Below, one piece after another: positions 10,724-21,600 of a stretch of DNA of 64,000 nucleotides (its first letter is position 1; the number at the start of each line of letters is the position of its first letter). This stretch comes from Rhipidocladum racemiflorum (taxonomy: Eukaryota > Streptophyta > Magnoliopsida > Poales > Poaceae), in contig CM070591.1 in the NCBI GenBank assembly GCA_036346355.1, positions 17,778,001-17,842,000 on the forward strand, written 5' to 3'. The notes below the pieces were generated by a model, which saw only the letters and a list, made by a program, of their open reading frames with translations, ran no database searches and was not told the DNA's origin. A program made the position numbers and the translations under genes.

Positions 10724-12548
10724 TGTAGGATCGAAGTATACGAATATAGCAATCAGAGGGGGGGTGAATGATTGTGCGGAAGCTAAAACCAAATTCTTGA
10801 CCTATTAAAAGTTCACCCCAAAACAGAACCAAATAATTGCCTCGTTTTCGACAAAAACAGAATGACAGAGGTTTGGTAAAACGAGAATTACCGGAGATCC
10901 AACCGTCGAAACGATCTGAAATTTGGACACAAGAAACTAGATTCTAATACGAATCGAACCCAAAAAGAATCAGCTCGATCGGACTTACGGATCAAAAGTT
11001 ATGAGCTTCGCAAGCTTGCTGATCCAGAACTTGACGAGAATCAATCTAATCAAAACTTCAAGATTAAACAAGAACGACAAAAGATTGATCAACTAGACTT
11101 TGAGAAACACTAGATCAATACCCTAGAGAGGTTTTTGATGGATCAAATCAAGATAAAACTTGAAGAACAAAAACCAATCTAGAACTAGAACAAGCATGCA
11201 AACAAGAACCAAAAGCAGAAAATCTTGTAGCGACGTGGTTCTTGTATACGCAAAAATCTTGGAAGAATTGATCTTTATTTCTTGTCTAAAATACTCTCAT
11301 CAAAAGAGTACAAACCCTAAAACCAAGCTCAAAGCTTGATGCGCTCAGCTCTCCTTGATGCCTTTCAACAGGAGACCCCCCACCTATTTAAAGCACCAAC
11401 CCACAAAGAGTTCTGAATACGATTCCTATTCCCTAGAAGGAATCCGTATCCAACTCAACTCTACTTGGCCCAACCAGGCCGAGTACAACTCTTGCACGCG
11501 TATGGCAACCCTACCATACTCACGTGACTAACACTTTGCACGCGTATGGCCACCTGCCATACTCACGTGACTAACACTTTGCACGCCGAATGACCTCCCG
11601 CCATTCTCACGTGACTAACCATTCTTCATGTGCACCATTCTCTTAGCCCGAACGTCCCGCATGACATCCTTGACCACCAAGACCTCGGTTCCTCCTGAAC
11701 CTAGTCCCGAACCTCAGTTCCTCCATGAACCTAGTTCCGGTCCCGTCATCGACCACATTCGTCTTCGAGCAATACCTGCACATGAACAAACCACAAAACA
11801 AATCCGAGCACAAGTCCACGACTTGACTCAATGTCAATCCATGCAACTACTCACATGAGCATTGCATAAAGTCCACTTCAAAAGAAGCATCATGAAATCA
11901 TTACAAATTTCAAATTCACATTCAAAATTCAAATCCAAATCGCTCAAAACCCTAATTGAGCGAAACGCATTCACGACGGACAAACAAAGTTGGTCCGTTG
12001 TATAAGGAAAAGTTTCTGTTCCAAGAAGCCAACCAAACGCGGAAAAACACGTTCACAACGGACAAACAAAGTTGGTCCGTTGTACATGCAAAAATGGCTT
12101 CGGTCATGAGCTCAAAACAAGTTCACAACGGACCCCAGAAGCTTGTCCGGCGCAAACGTGCCACGCTCGGTTTCACAAAAGTAAAACCCTAGAAAAAGTC
12201 CATTCACGACGGACAAAAAGAATTAGTCCGTTGTACATGTGAAAATCTTGGTTCCAAGAAATTATCCAAACCGAAAAAGCTTGTTCACAACGGACCAAGA
12301 AAAAGCATTCCGTTGTACATGTGAAAATGACTTCGGTCATGGGCTCAAAAACATGTTCACAACAGACCCAAAAACACTGTCCGTCGCAGATGGGAAACTT
12401 ACTGTTTCTTGAGAACTTTGTCCGGCGCTAATGCGTAACTTACTGTTTCTTGTCAAATTGTCAAAACACATGAACAAACACATTTTGCAAATTCAAATCT
12501 AAGTTAATTTTTCAGTTCAAAGCCAATTTTTCAGCACATGATTTCACA
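10724..12548 (-). repeat. Sirevirus-A1 5' LTR
   Basis: Partner of the LTR at 4671-6474, with the same termini, hairpin array, 43-bp G-box triplet and TTTAAATA box (11385-11392, minus). It is 21 bp longer and differs at scattered sites. Confidence 0.92.
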
Positions 12549-12553
12549 CATGT

Positions 12554-13101
12554 GCATGGGAAACGGCTGGAAACTGATGGAGTACTAATGCATGTTACTA
12601 GAAACTGGTGGAGTGGAGGGAGGCAGAAGAAACGGCTGGAAATGAAGACGTCCAAGATTCATGCTACATGCATACACGTATACGCATATACGTTCTCAAA
12701 ACGGGTTTATAATAAAATAGCAAAAAGGTTCCAAAGATCCTGAAAAATTCCTCTAAAATGCTAGGAACTATTTGGAACTTAACGAAGTTGATTTCACGAT
12801 TTTTCGACGTGTAGATTTTTCGCAAAAATTCTTTTAGTGAATTAGACACCTGTACATATTTTCATAAAATCAACGACTTACGTTATATAACATGTTTTTC
12901 GAAAATATTTGAAAGAAATATTCTCGTCTTCCCATTATCTTTATTATGAACAAAATTGTAGATTTTATGCTTATGCAAAAATGTATGATCTTTATTTAAC
13001 GTGATTATTTCAATAAACTTGAATTCAAATTAATTCCAAAAAATTCCAAATAATCCCAGAAACACACTAAATATATTAAAAGAAATTTTTGGGATGTTAC
13101 A
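12554..13101 (-). mobile_element. Gypsy-1a LTR, proximal part and terminus
   Basis: This is the remainder of the minus-strand LTR interrupted by Sirevirus-A1. The LTR edge is at 13101, reading TGTAACATCCC on the minus strand and abutting a polypurine tract. It is similar to the plus-strand LTR start at 15385-15973, including CACCTGTACA near 12850, matching TGTACAGGTG at 15651. Confidence 0.8.
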
Positions 13102-13119
13102 AACCTCCCCCCTTAACAG
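13102..13119 (-). other. Gypsy-1a polypurine tract
   Basis: On the minus strand a G6-containing purine run (core TTAAGGGGGGAGG) ends at the LTR edge at 13101. Such tracts prime plus-strand DNA synthesis. Confidence 0.8.
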
Positions 13120-13908
13120 AATCTCATCCCCGAGATTCGAGGCTAACTAGGGAATAGGTTCGAAAACTCCTTCAAATCTTCTTCGCGTTCCCATGTCGCT
13201 TCGCTTTCCGAGTGATTGGTATCAGAGCCTCTGCAGAAGCGGGTTGATTTGTTTCTAGTTTCACGATCCATGGTGTATAATATCTTCCCTGGATGTTCTT
13301 TATACATCAAATCTTCTTGCAAATCGATTGCTTCCAGAGGTGCTTGTTCTTCATGTACTCGCAGACATTTCTTCAGTTGTGATACATGGAATACATCATG
13401 AACTCCTGCTAGTGATTGCGGTAACCCAAGCTGATAAGCAACTTCGCCTCCACGACTCAAAATCCTGAATGGACCAATGTATGTTGGTGCGAGCTTCCCT
13501 TTTGCGTAAAACCTTTTGACTCCTTTGAGCGGCGTAACCCTAAGATAAATATAATCTCCAGGCTTGAAGCTCAACTCTCTGCATCGATTCCCAGCATAGC
13601 TCTTCTACCTTGACTGAGCAATCTTCAATCTTTCCCTGATCATAGCTCTCTTCTCCTCAGCTTCTTGCAGTATATCTGGTCCAAACACTTGTCGTTCACT
13701 AGTTTCATTCCAATTTAATGGCGTTCGACAAGATCTTCCGTACAATGCTTCAAAAGGTGACATTTGCGAACTGTCTTGGTAACTGTTATTATAACTCAAC
13801 TCTGCGTATGGTAAGCACTTGTCCCACAATGTTAAATAAGCTAATGCGCAAGCTCTAAGCATGTCTTCCATAATCTGATTAATCCATTCAGTCAGACCAT
13901 CTACTGGC
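13120..13908 (-). pseudogene. Gypsy-1a integrase C-terminal half
   Basis: The minus-strand frame runs from TEWINQIMEDMLRACAL through YAELSYNNSYQDSSQ, YGRSCRTPLNW, the GPY/F-like block KGKLAPTYIGPFRILSRG, the YQLGLPQSLAGVHDVFHVS block and the tail SESEATWEREEDLKEF. These are the C-terminal integrase segments of Ty3/gypsy chromovirus-type elements. A stop (13605-13607) replaces an expected sense codon between SR and KSYA. The zinc-binding and first two catalytic acidic regions are absent, because the sequence becomes unrecognisable beyond about 13908. Confidence 0.85.
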
Positions 13909-14379
13909 CATTCAAGCTATGGTTACTTGAGATTCCTCACACTTATGTGACCACAAACCAAAACCACCTTATGCTTGGATAACTAATCCACTCTAAGATT
14001 AGCATCTAAGGTCTTGGTTTCCAATATAATGAGTAACCAAACATCTCAACTACGCATGCCTTGTGAGTTGTCTATACTGACATTGGCAACCTTCCACACT
14101 CTGAATATTTACCTCAAAGCAGCAACCTTCAGTCTTACTTTCATGTTACCTTTACCACGACAAACAGTGCCTCATACCATGCAACCACACTATGCACTTA
14201 GCCTCAAATTCTAGCTATATGGCTATCATTCCGCGTAACTCATTATTGGCTGATCTATGGAGACATCCGATCTTTATTAATATTCTTGCTTCAAAACTTT
14301 ACATATCAGAATACTAACATACCAGCTATATTTTTTTAATGAGAGAATTCTTACAAAGGTTTCTCAACTAATCACTCTC
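13909..14379. other. No recognisable gene
   Basis: This AT-rich stretch lies between the integrase and gag remnants of gypsy-1a, where protease, RT and RNaseH would be expected. I see no frame resembling them. It is either filler DNA or sequence too decayed to recognise. Confidence 0.5.
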
Positions 14380-15384
14380 TCATAAGCATGAAACATTACA
14401 TTGTTTAAAGAAACTTATGCCTTGGATTTCCTCAGTGGAGTCTTCATTCACACAATTCTTCTTCATCTGAACCTTTGGCACAGGTTGCATAACTCCAGCT
14501 CGACTTGTTTCACAATTTGCTTCTGGTATTGATGTCTCGGTATGTGTAGGACTGGAATTGAAACAGGCAGGTGTAACACAACTTCTCTTAGGACAACTAT
14601 AAGCATAGTGTCCTGGCTTGTTGCAACAATAGCAATGCCTAGACGACATCTGCTGGCTTCTTGCTGATATATCACTATTCTTGGTAGAGGTAGAACTGAG
14701 TTTGATGCGACCTGCAGTGACCACTTTCTTCTGATGGCAGTGGTTAGCAAAATATCTTGGCTGGAGACAAGCAAAGCAAATTCTAGACAATAAACTTCCT
14801 CCTTGAAATCTTTTCACCCGGGTGGTGATTTGGAAACTCTGTCTATCGGGGTGAGGCACAGGTGAAAGTGTCTCGAACAAGGTCTGAGCGGTATGGCAGC
14901 TGAGTTGTTGAGGTGCACTCTTCATTTGACATTGCGTTGGTCCATCCCAACAAGCTTTCAGACGCTTGCGGTTGTCTTCCAATTCCTTGCGCTCATTTTC
15001 TAGATCAAGTGTCCTGTTAGCCCATTCTGCTTGGTTCAATTGACTCCTTGGACAAGTTGCTTCCACAGTATTATCACTCACTCTTGGTGCTATAAACTTA
15101 ACTGATCCAATTTCCGGAATAATTATGACTTTAGAAATTGCTTGATCTTTCTGGGACATTCCTTAACAAAATGACCTAACTCATGACAGTTGTGGCAGGA
15201 ATGTTTGGGTCGTCTTGCTGGATTGAGGGGACATTCTCTAGCCCAGTGTCCTTGTTTATCACACAAGAAACAGTTCCATGGTGACCAAGTTTCACTGATT
15301 TCCTAAGGTAGAGGGATAGGGTTGGCATGTGTCTTCTTCATTTCTTCACATGGCACAGCAAGTGCGGATGACAGTCCTTCTCTC
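14380..15384 (-). pseudogene. Gypsy-1a gag remnant with four zinc-knuckle motifs
   Basis: On the minus strand from the right, the sequence encodes CFLCDKQGHWAREC, then CHNCHELGHFVKEC, then after about 130 codons in a shifted frame CFACLQPRYFANHC and CYCCNKPGHYAYSC. Three keep the CX2CX4HX4C spacing and residues; the third has Tyr in place of His. A charged segment (ENERKELEDNRKRLK) lies between the pairs. The ORF 15159-14380 carries the second pair. Nucleocapsid-type RNA binding is the known role of such knuckles. The frame is shifted between the pairs and no start is preserved. Confidence 0.75.
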
Positions 15385-15973
15385 TGTAGCATCCCAAAAT
15401 TTGCTTTTAATATTTTTAGCGTGCTTTTGGGATTATTTGAAATTTTTCGGAATTTATTTGGAGTCCTCGAGGTTAATCTGAATTCCAATTTATTGAGCTA
15501 TTCGTATTAAATAAAGATCATGCATTTTTGCATAAGTATAAAATCTAAAAAAAAATTAAGATAAAGATAATTGGAAGACGAGAGTGTTCTCTTCAAATAA
15601 TTTTTGAAAAACATGTTATATAGCTTAAGTCGTTGATTTTATAAAAATCTGTACAGGTGTCTAAGTCACCAAAAGAATTTTTGCGAAAAATCTATACGTT
15701 GAAAAATCGCAAAACCAACTTTGTTAACCTCGCCTTCTTCCGCGCCGACGATCCGCGCTACTGCCGTCGTCGATCGGTACTGTCTCGCTTTTCTTTTGCG
15801 CGCACGCCCTATCTGTCGATCGGCTGATCTCGTCGTATGTATTTGCGCATGTATAGACATGTTAGTGTGTGTATATATATATATGTTAAAAACGCATGCA
15901 TGTTTCCGTAAATCTATACTAGGATGATTCGCATATACAACTTCTTTTGTATACATGTATACGATTATATTAG
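15385..15973 (+). mobile_element. Gypsy-1-type LTR start, plus orientation
   Basis: Begins TGTAGCATCCC and follows, in the opposite direction, the LTR at 12554-13101. Shared blocks include TTTGGGATTATTTG, a hexameric ATTTTTGCATAAGTATAAA region, and TGTACAGGTGTC. It is interrupted at 15973 by solo LTR S2 and continues at 20621. A C-rich block at 15730-15790 corresponds to the CGTCGACGG block of the other LTRs. Confidence 0.75.
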
Positions 15974-17982
15974 TGTAACACCCCAGCATTTAATATGCCT
16001 GAATGCTACCAAACATAGACTAAGCAACCTCTAAATACCACAATTACAAGTAAATTACAGCAAAGGAGCAAATGCTAATACCGAAAATTTCGGCAGCATC
16101 TCCTTTGTTTTTCCATGAATTGAAGCAGCAATAATACTAACATGTCAAGATAGCATAATGAATGATAGCAATAACATGACCAATCGGAAATTCAACCTCC
16201 ATACAACTAAAGATATAAGTCTATCCGTCACATGTCAAATATGGCCTAATCATTTACTCATGACAACCAACGAAGCATCAAAACCACAATTTAGTTCAGT
16301 GAATTAACCATCACAAATAAAGGAGAGAACATGTCATTGTTTATATGTGTGATGCTAAGTGATGACGTGTGACTAGCTCCCTTTCCCGCATGCTGGTTTC
16401 ATGGTACCTAAGAAAAACAACATAAACACAAGCGTGAGTTCATCACTCAGCAAGTATTTTGCAATGGAACAAGAAAATACATTCCAATACCTTCATCACC
16501 ACTTTTCACATATGACATCATACATATCTCATATTCATAGTGTAAGCATATCATTGACATCATCATATATCATCATCATTTAACATCCTCATATAATGCA
16601 ATGCAATGCAATGCGATGCACATATCTCCTGGAAACTTATACCGGTATGGTTGAGTACACACCCGTCGGTGTGCACCCTCTCCCCCCTTCCATCCCGAAG
16701 ATGGAGGGTGCCTACTCCTCGCTTCCATACACCGCGGTGGATGGAATCATGATGTAGGACTTACTCATTGGCTCTCCGGAATAGTCATAACTTTCTCACC
16801 GTCCTTCCCCGAATTAGTTATGACGTTTTCACCGCCCGGGCCATGTATCATGCCATGTATGCAATTATGCCAACATCATAAATAACTTTGTACATTAACA
16901 CATGGCATCATAACATAATAAGCATATTCATCATATCAATGGCAAACATTAAAGCATGGCATGTGAACATATCATATATTCAATTTCAACACTAGCAAAC
17001 TACAACCCGCTACCCATTCCAATACACTTGCCTCAACCACAGGCGACGGATTGGCGAGACGTAGAGGGCACCCCCGGGGTCACAACACCTGAACATAGGC
17101 ACCACACACTCAAAATCATGCCCACAAAACAATACGCAAACACTCTTCTACCCCGACTTCGCAAACTACCCGCACAACCCAAAAACAGAGGTTCTGTCCC
17201 GTCGGGACAGCAGACTTGCAACGAGCATAAGTCGGGTTCTACGACTCCGAATCAATTAAACGAGTACATCCTCGCGTAGCTTAGGAAATTTCCTAACTTT
17301 CTCTAAGTATATGGAAAAGCTGATTCGGACTCTAAAGTTGTTTAATCTACAAAATACCGTGATTTGTTCCAATCACGTCACAGTTTTAACAAGTTCGGTA
17401 AAACGAGCATAACTTTCAAACGGCTGGGCAGAATTGGACTTTCTTTATACCCACTGAAAGGTATTGAAATTACCTACAACTTCTTCGATAGGAGGCCGAC
17501 CAAAATCTGACTCTAAAATAGCGAAAACCCAAACCCTATGTCGACTGCTCAATCTGCCCGAAACAGAGAACGTGGCAACTCTAGTTTTCTCCCAAATCTA
17601 CCCATGGACAGCACCACCACTTGATCTAAAAACATGAAATTGACCTCTAGAACAGCACCTAGACCCAACCCATAGATCACCCATGCCATACCTTCGCCCG
17701 ACGAACGAAAACCCAACGGATCTCCTCCCGGTTCGCGCGATCTCCTTCCTTGCTTCCAAATCCACCGGATCTCCTCATCCCAGAGCGCTCCAATGGACGG
17801 ATCTGTGGGGTGGTGAGGTGGAGAACTCCCCTAGGGGCAGCAAGGGAGGTGGAGAGGGGAGGAGAGGGGTGGTGGCGCCATGGGGGAAGATGGAGAGGAA
17901 GGGGAAGTGTGGAGGCGCATGGGGGGGCTAGGGGGTGACGGCTAGGGTTGGGAGAGGGAGTGGGGGCGCACCAAGGGGTGGG

Positions 17983-20379
17983 TGTAACACCCCGGCATTT
18001 AATATGCCTGAATGCTACCAAACATAAGCTAAACAACATCTAAATACCACAATTAAACATAAATTCCAGCAAAGGCGCACATGCTAAAAACCGAGATTTC
18101 GGCAGCATCTCCTTTGTTTTAACATGAATTAACACAATATCAATATCATGGCAAGATATGTCATAGCACACGACAAATAAAACATCAACATAAATGGATA
18201 TATCATCAAATTACGCCAATAAAAGCATGCTCAACCACTTCATAAGCTATAACCAAGCAAATAAGGAATCACAAGCATGCTAAATTAAACCCTACATTAA
18301 GTTTATGGCACAACTCTTAATATCATGTCTCCAAGTGATTAATTATGGACTATGATGGTGGAGCTACGTGTAGAAGTGTAGCTAGATCCCTTTTTCCCGC
18401 ATGCCGATCTCAAAGTACCTAAAAACAACATAAAACACAAGCGTGAGTTCGAAAACTCAGCAAGCATATTGTAATGGACAACAAGATCATTTACAAGACA
18501 ATAATACCTCACATCACATATAACATCTCATACTTGAGCACATAACAACATCATCATCATTAAAAAAAATGTATTGCAATGCAATGCAATGCAATGTTAT
18601 GCTCATATCTCCATGGAAACTCATACCGGTATGGTTGAGTACACACCCGTCGGTGTGCACCCTTTTCCCCCCTTCCATCCCGAAGATGGAGGGTGCCTAC
18701 TCCTCGCTTCCATTCACCACGTGGATGGAATCACGATGTAGGTCTTACTCAATGGCGTTCCGGACTAGTCATAACTTTCTCACCGACATTGCCGGACTAG
18801 TTATGACTTTCTCACCGCCCTCGCCCTATCTCATGACATGCATGCAACTATGCCAATTATCATATCTCATTTGTACATAAACATATGGCATCATGTCATA
18901 GTACACATAAACACATGGCATCGAATCATGATAAGTATAGACACATAGCATCATATCATGATAATCATACTCAATATATCATTGGAAAACAGCAAGCATG
19001 GCAAGTGATCATAGCAAGTATTCAATCTTTCATCTAATCTCCACAAGCAACCTACGATTCCGCTATACATTACAACACACTTGCCTCAACCACGGGCGAC
19101 GGATTGGCGGGAAGTAGAGGGCACTCCTGGTGTCACACCACCTGCACATAGGCATCACACACTCACAATCATGCCCACAAAATAGTACACAAAACCCCAT
19201 CTAACCCGACATTGCCCACTACTCGCAAAACCTAAAAACAGAGGTTCTGTCCCGACGGGACAGCAGCCTTGCAAAAAGCATAACTTGAGTTCTGGGACTC
19301 TGAATCAATTAAACGAGTATATCCTCGCGTAGCTTAGGAAATTTCCCAACTTTCTCTAGGTATATGGAAAGACTGATTCGGACTCTAAAGTCGTCTAATC
19401 TACAGATTACCGTGATCTGTTCCAATTACGTCACAGATTTTAACACGCTCGGTAAAACCGCCATAACTTTCAAACGGCTGATCGGAATTTAACGTGCTTT
19501 ATGTCCACGGAAAGAAAATTAAATTATATACAACTTATTTTAAGTCCGTACGGACAGATTTGGATTCTAAATCGACTAAAACTCGAACCCTAGGCCGACT
19601 GCTCAATCTGCCCGAAAACAGAAACGTGGCAACGTCTAGATCTAACCCAAAGAACACCAACCCAGCACCACCAATTGATCTAAAAACTTCATAAACACCC
19701 TAAGAACAGTACCTAGATCAAACCCAAGGATCCCCATGATCATACCTTTGCCCAACGAATGAATCTCCAATAGATCTCCTCGCGGATCGCTCCTCGCTCC
19801 TCGCTCCTCGCTCCTCGCTCCTCGCTCCTCGCTCCTCGCTCCAACGGATGGATCCACAAGGTGCAGAGGTGTGGAGACCACCCTAGGGCAGCAAGGGGGT
19901 GGAGGAGAGGTGGTGGAGAGTTGTGGAGCAATGGGGCAAAGGGAGGGGGAGGCGCACGGCCAAGGGAGGAGGGAGGCGGCTAGGAAAAGGGCAAGTGGGG
20001 GGAAGGGCGCACAAGGGGCAGGGGTGAACGTCCAAGGGCTGGTGGGGAGCCCTTTTACCAGCCCCCACACCCAATCCTAGTCCGTTACGGAGACCTACTC
20101 CATCCCACCAAAGCCCACTTAAGGCCCAAACTCCCCCGGGAAGGCCCAAAACCCCGAAAACGGCCCGGAAACGTTATTAACCTCCATACCTTATGGTTTT
20201 AACCTGCCATACCATATTTCATAAAGTTTTTGACCTTAACATGCACCATTTAAAAGGTTACGACACTCCGTGGTGACACATCACTTCAAACGGCCCAAAA
20301 ACGCGAGTAAACCTCAAGCCGAAAGGTTTTATTCTCTAATTTCCCATTCTATAATGTCACACCATACCGTAGTGTCACA
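17983..20379 (-). mobile_element. Gypsy-2 solo LTR S3, nested inside S2
   Basis: Starts TGTAACACCCC at 17983, ends GTAGTGTCACA at 20379, and is flanked by GTGGG (17978-17982 and 20380-20384). Removing it rejoins the GC-rich block of S2. It carries the longest pure CTCCTCG run (19789-19843) and the 99-bp U3 extension (20281-20379) shared with S4 and S5. Confidence 0.94.
19789..19843 (+). repeat. CTCCTCG heptamer array in gypsy-2 LTR
   Basis: About seven tandem copies of a 7-base unit, nearly pure. Equivalent sites in other LTRs hold about nine mixed CTCCTCG/CTCCACG units (about 33101-33163), eight (37147-37203), five (about 54014-54053 and 60063-60102), and one or none in S1 and S2. Unit number and variant order differ between copies. 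Confidence 0.85.
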
Positions 20380-20620
20380 GTGGGGGCCAGATTTGACTAC
20401 CCAAAAGTCCCCCCTTGGGCCCAAACCCTTCCACCGGAGGCCCAACTCAACCCCCAAGGCCCAAAGTCCCCCGGAAAGGCCCAAACACCCGAAAACGGCC
20501 CAAAAACACTCTATAAACGGCATAATGTAAATTTTAACCTCTATTTTCACATTTTATAAAGTTTTTGACCTCAACATTCACATTTTATAAGATTACGACC
20601 TTCCGTAGTGTCACAATTAG

Positions 20621-21600
20621 AACGCATGCATGTATATATGTTAGGCATGTATGCACACGTGCATTAGGTCCGCGTCCGACCAACCATGTTCGACCGGCTG
20701 CGTCTGTCCAACCACGTCCGATCGGCTGCGTCCGACCGACCGTGTCTGGCCGATTGCGTTCGCCGATCTGCGCTAGTCGTCCTGGTCGATCTCTCTGCCT
20801 CAGTCACGTAGCCACAACTGAAGAAAATAAACCGTGTCTCCCTAGTCGAACTACCAAGACAAGGAAACGCTAGAAGTATACCCATATACATGATGAATAG
20901 TGCCATGAAAGTGAAACTACGTAATTTATTTTCAGAAAATTGTGAAACTTGTCTTTCTCATTACAAATTCGTTATAAGTACAAATTGTGTGCAACCAATT
21001 TTATTAATTAGTAAATATTAATACCTAGCTACGCTAATTTTACTAGAATTTTATGCTAATTTTAGTGTAGATTGTTTGGAATTAGAGTTAATGCAATTGA
21101 TCTCTGTTCTTATCAAATCTAGGAATGATTGAAAAAGTTCTAGCATGAATGGGTATAAAATACTTGTATATTATCTTGTTGTGGTCATTTAGAGCACAAG
21201 AACTCCAAATTTGGTTCAGCCATTTGGGATATATGATTGTTTTGGTGTAGACTATCTAGAATTAGACTTAATACAATTAGTTGATGTTCATTGCAAATCT
21301 GGGAATGATTGAGGCATCTTCTGCATGATTGGTTTGTGATAATTGTAGATTATCCTCTTGTAGTCAATTAGAGACTGAGTTCACTCAATTTGGTTAAGTG
21401 AATCAAAAGTTATGATTGTTTGAGTGACTGTTGTCTGGTGTGGCAGTAGTTTGGCTCAAGTGCAAGAATTGGATTTGAATTGGATTAGTTCTGAATGGAT
21501 TATTTAGTCTTCGGAGGAAGTTAAAGCAAGCATTATTGTTATTTATCGTTTGAATCATGTTTGTATTGTTTTGAGATGAATGCATATATGATTTTGCAGG
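20621..21600 (+). mobile_element. Gypsy-1-type LTR, continuation after S2
   Basis: Resumes after the ATTAG duplication. The stretch at about 20930-21060 (CTCATTACAAATTCGTTATA and following AT-rich DNA) resembles the gypsy-1b LTR at about 41560-41660. It contains a 28-base CG-rich repeat at about 20665-20770 and an approximately 180-bp imperfect tandem duplication (21061-21420). The right end of this LTR is not resolved. No gene seen. Confidence 0.55.
21061..21420 (+). repeat. 180-bp imperfect tandem duplication
   Basis: TTTAGTGTAGATTGTTTGGA at 21061 is matched by TTTGGTGTAGACTATCTAGA at 21241, exactly 180 bases later. The two halves stay alignable with many substitutions (for example AATCTAGGAATGATTGA against AATCTGGGAATGATTGA). 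Confidence 0.75.

Larger units (their letters stand above)
4671..12548 (-). mobile_element. Sirevirus-A1: complete but internally deleted Ty1/copia element
   Basis: Two long LTRs (4671-6474 and 10724-12548) flank a degenerate internal region in minus orientation. The duplication CATGT sits at 4666-4670 and 12549-12553, fixing the insertion. A primer-binding site (10710-10721) and a polypurine tract (6475-6486) lie exactly next to the LTRs. Features assigning it to the Sirevirus lineage of copia are a long gag with two zinc knuckles, several GGGGGAG tracts before the 3' LTR, and palindromic repeats in the LTR. Integrase and most of RT are deleted, and gag is frameshifted, so it cannot make its own machinery. 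The LTR pair is similar but not identical (1804 and 1825 bp). Confidence 0.93.
15974..20615 (-). mobile_element. Gypsy-2 solo LTR S2, split by solo LTR S3
   Basis: The outer LTR starts TGTAACACCCC at 15974, ends TGTCACA at 20615, and is flanked by ATTAG (15969-15973 and 20616-20620). Its own sequence occupies 15974-17982 and about 20385-20615, roughly 2.24 kb once S3 and its duplication are removed. It lacks internal retrotransposon DNA. It is the most diverged gypsy-2 LTR here. The expanded CTCCTCG array of other copies is absent, and the terminus reads CCTTCCGTAGTGTCACA. Confidence 0.92.

Noticed and set aside
13214..13226. TGGTATCAGAGCC on the plus strand, resembling a primer-binding site
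   Set aside because: It lies inside the minus-strand integrase tail coding region with no LTR end next to it; the match appears to be chance.
20565..20873. A 102-codon open frame over the CG-rich repeat
   Set aside because: It crosses the boundary of solo LTR S2 and its target duplication and covers a short tandem repeat, so it is not a gene.
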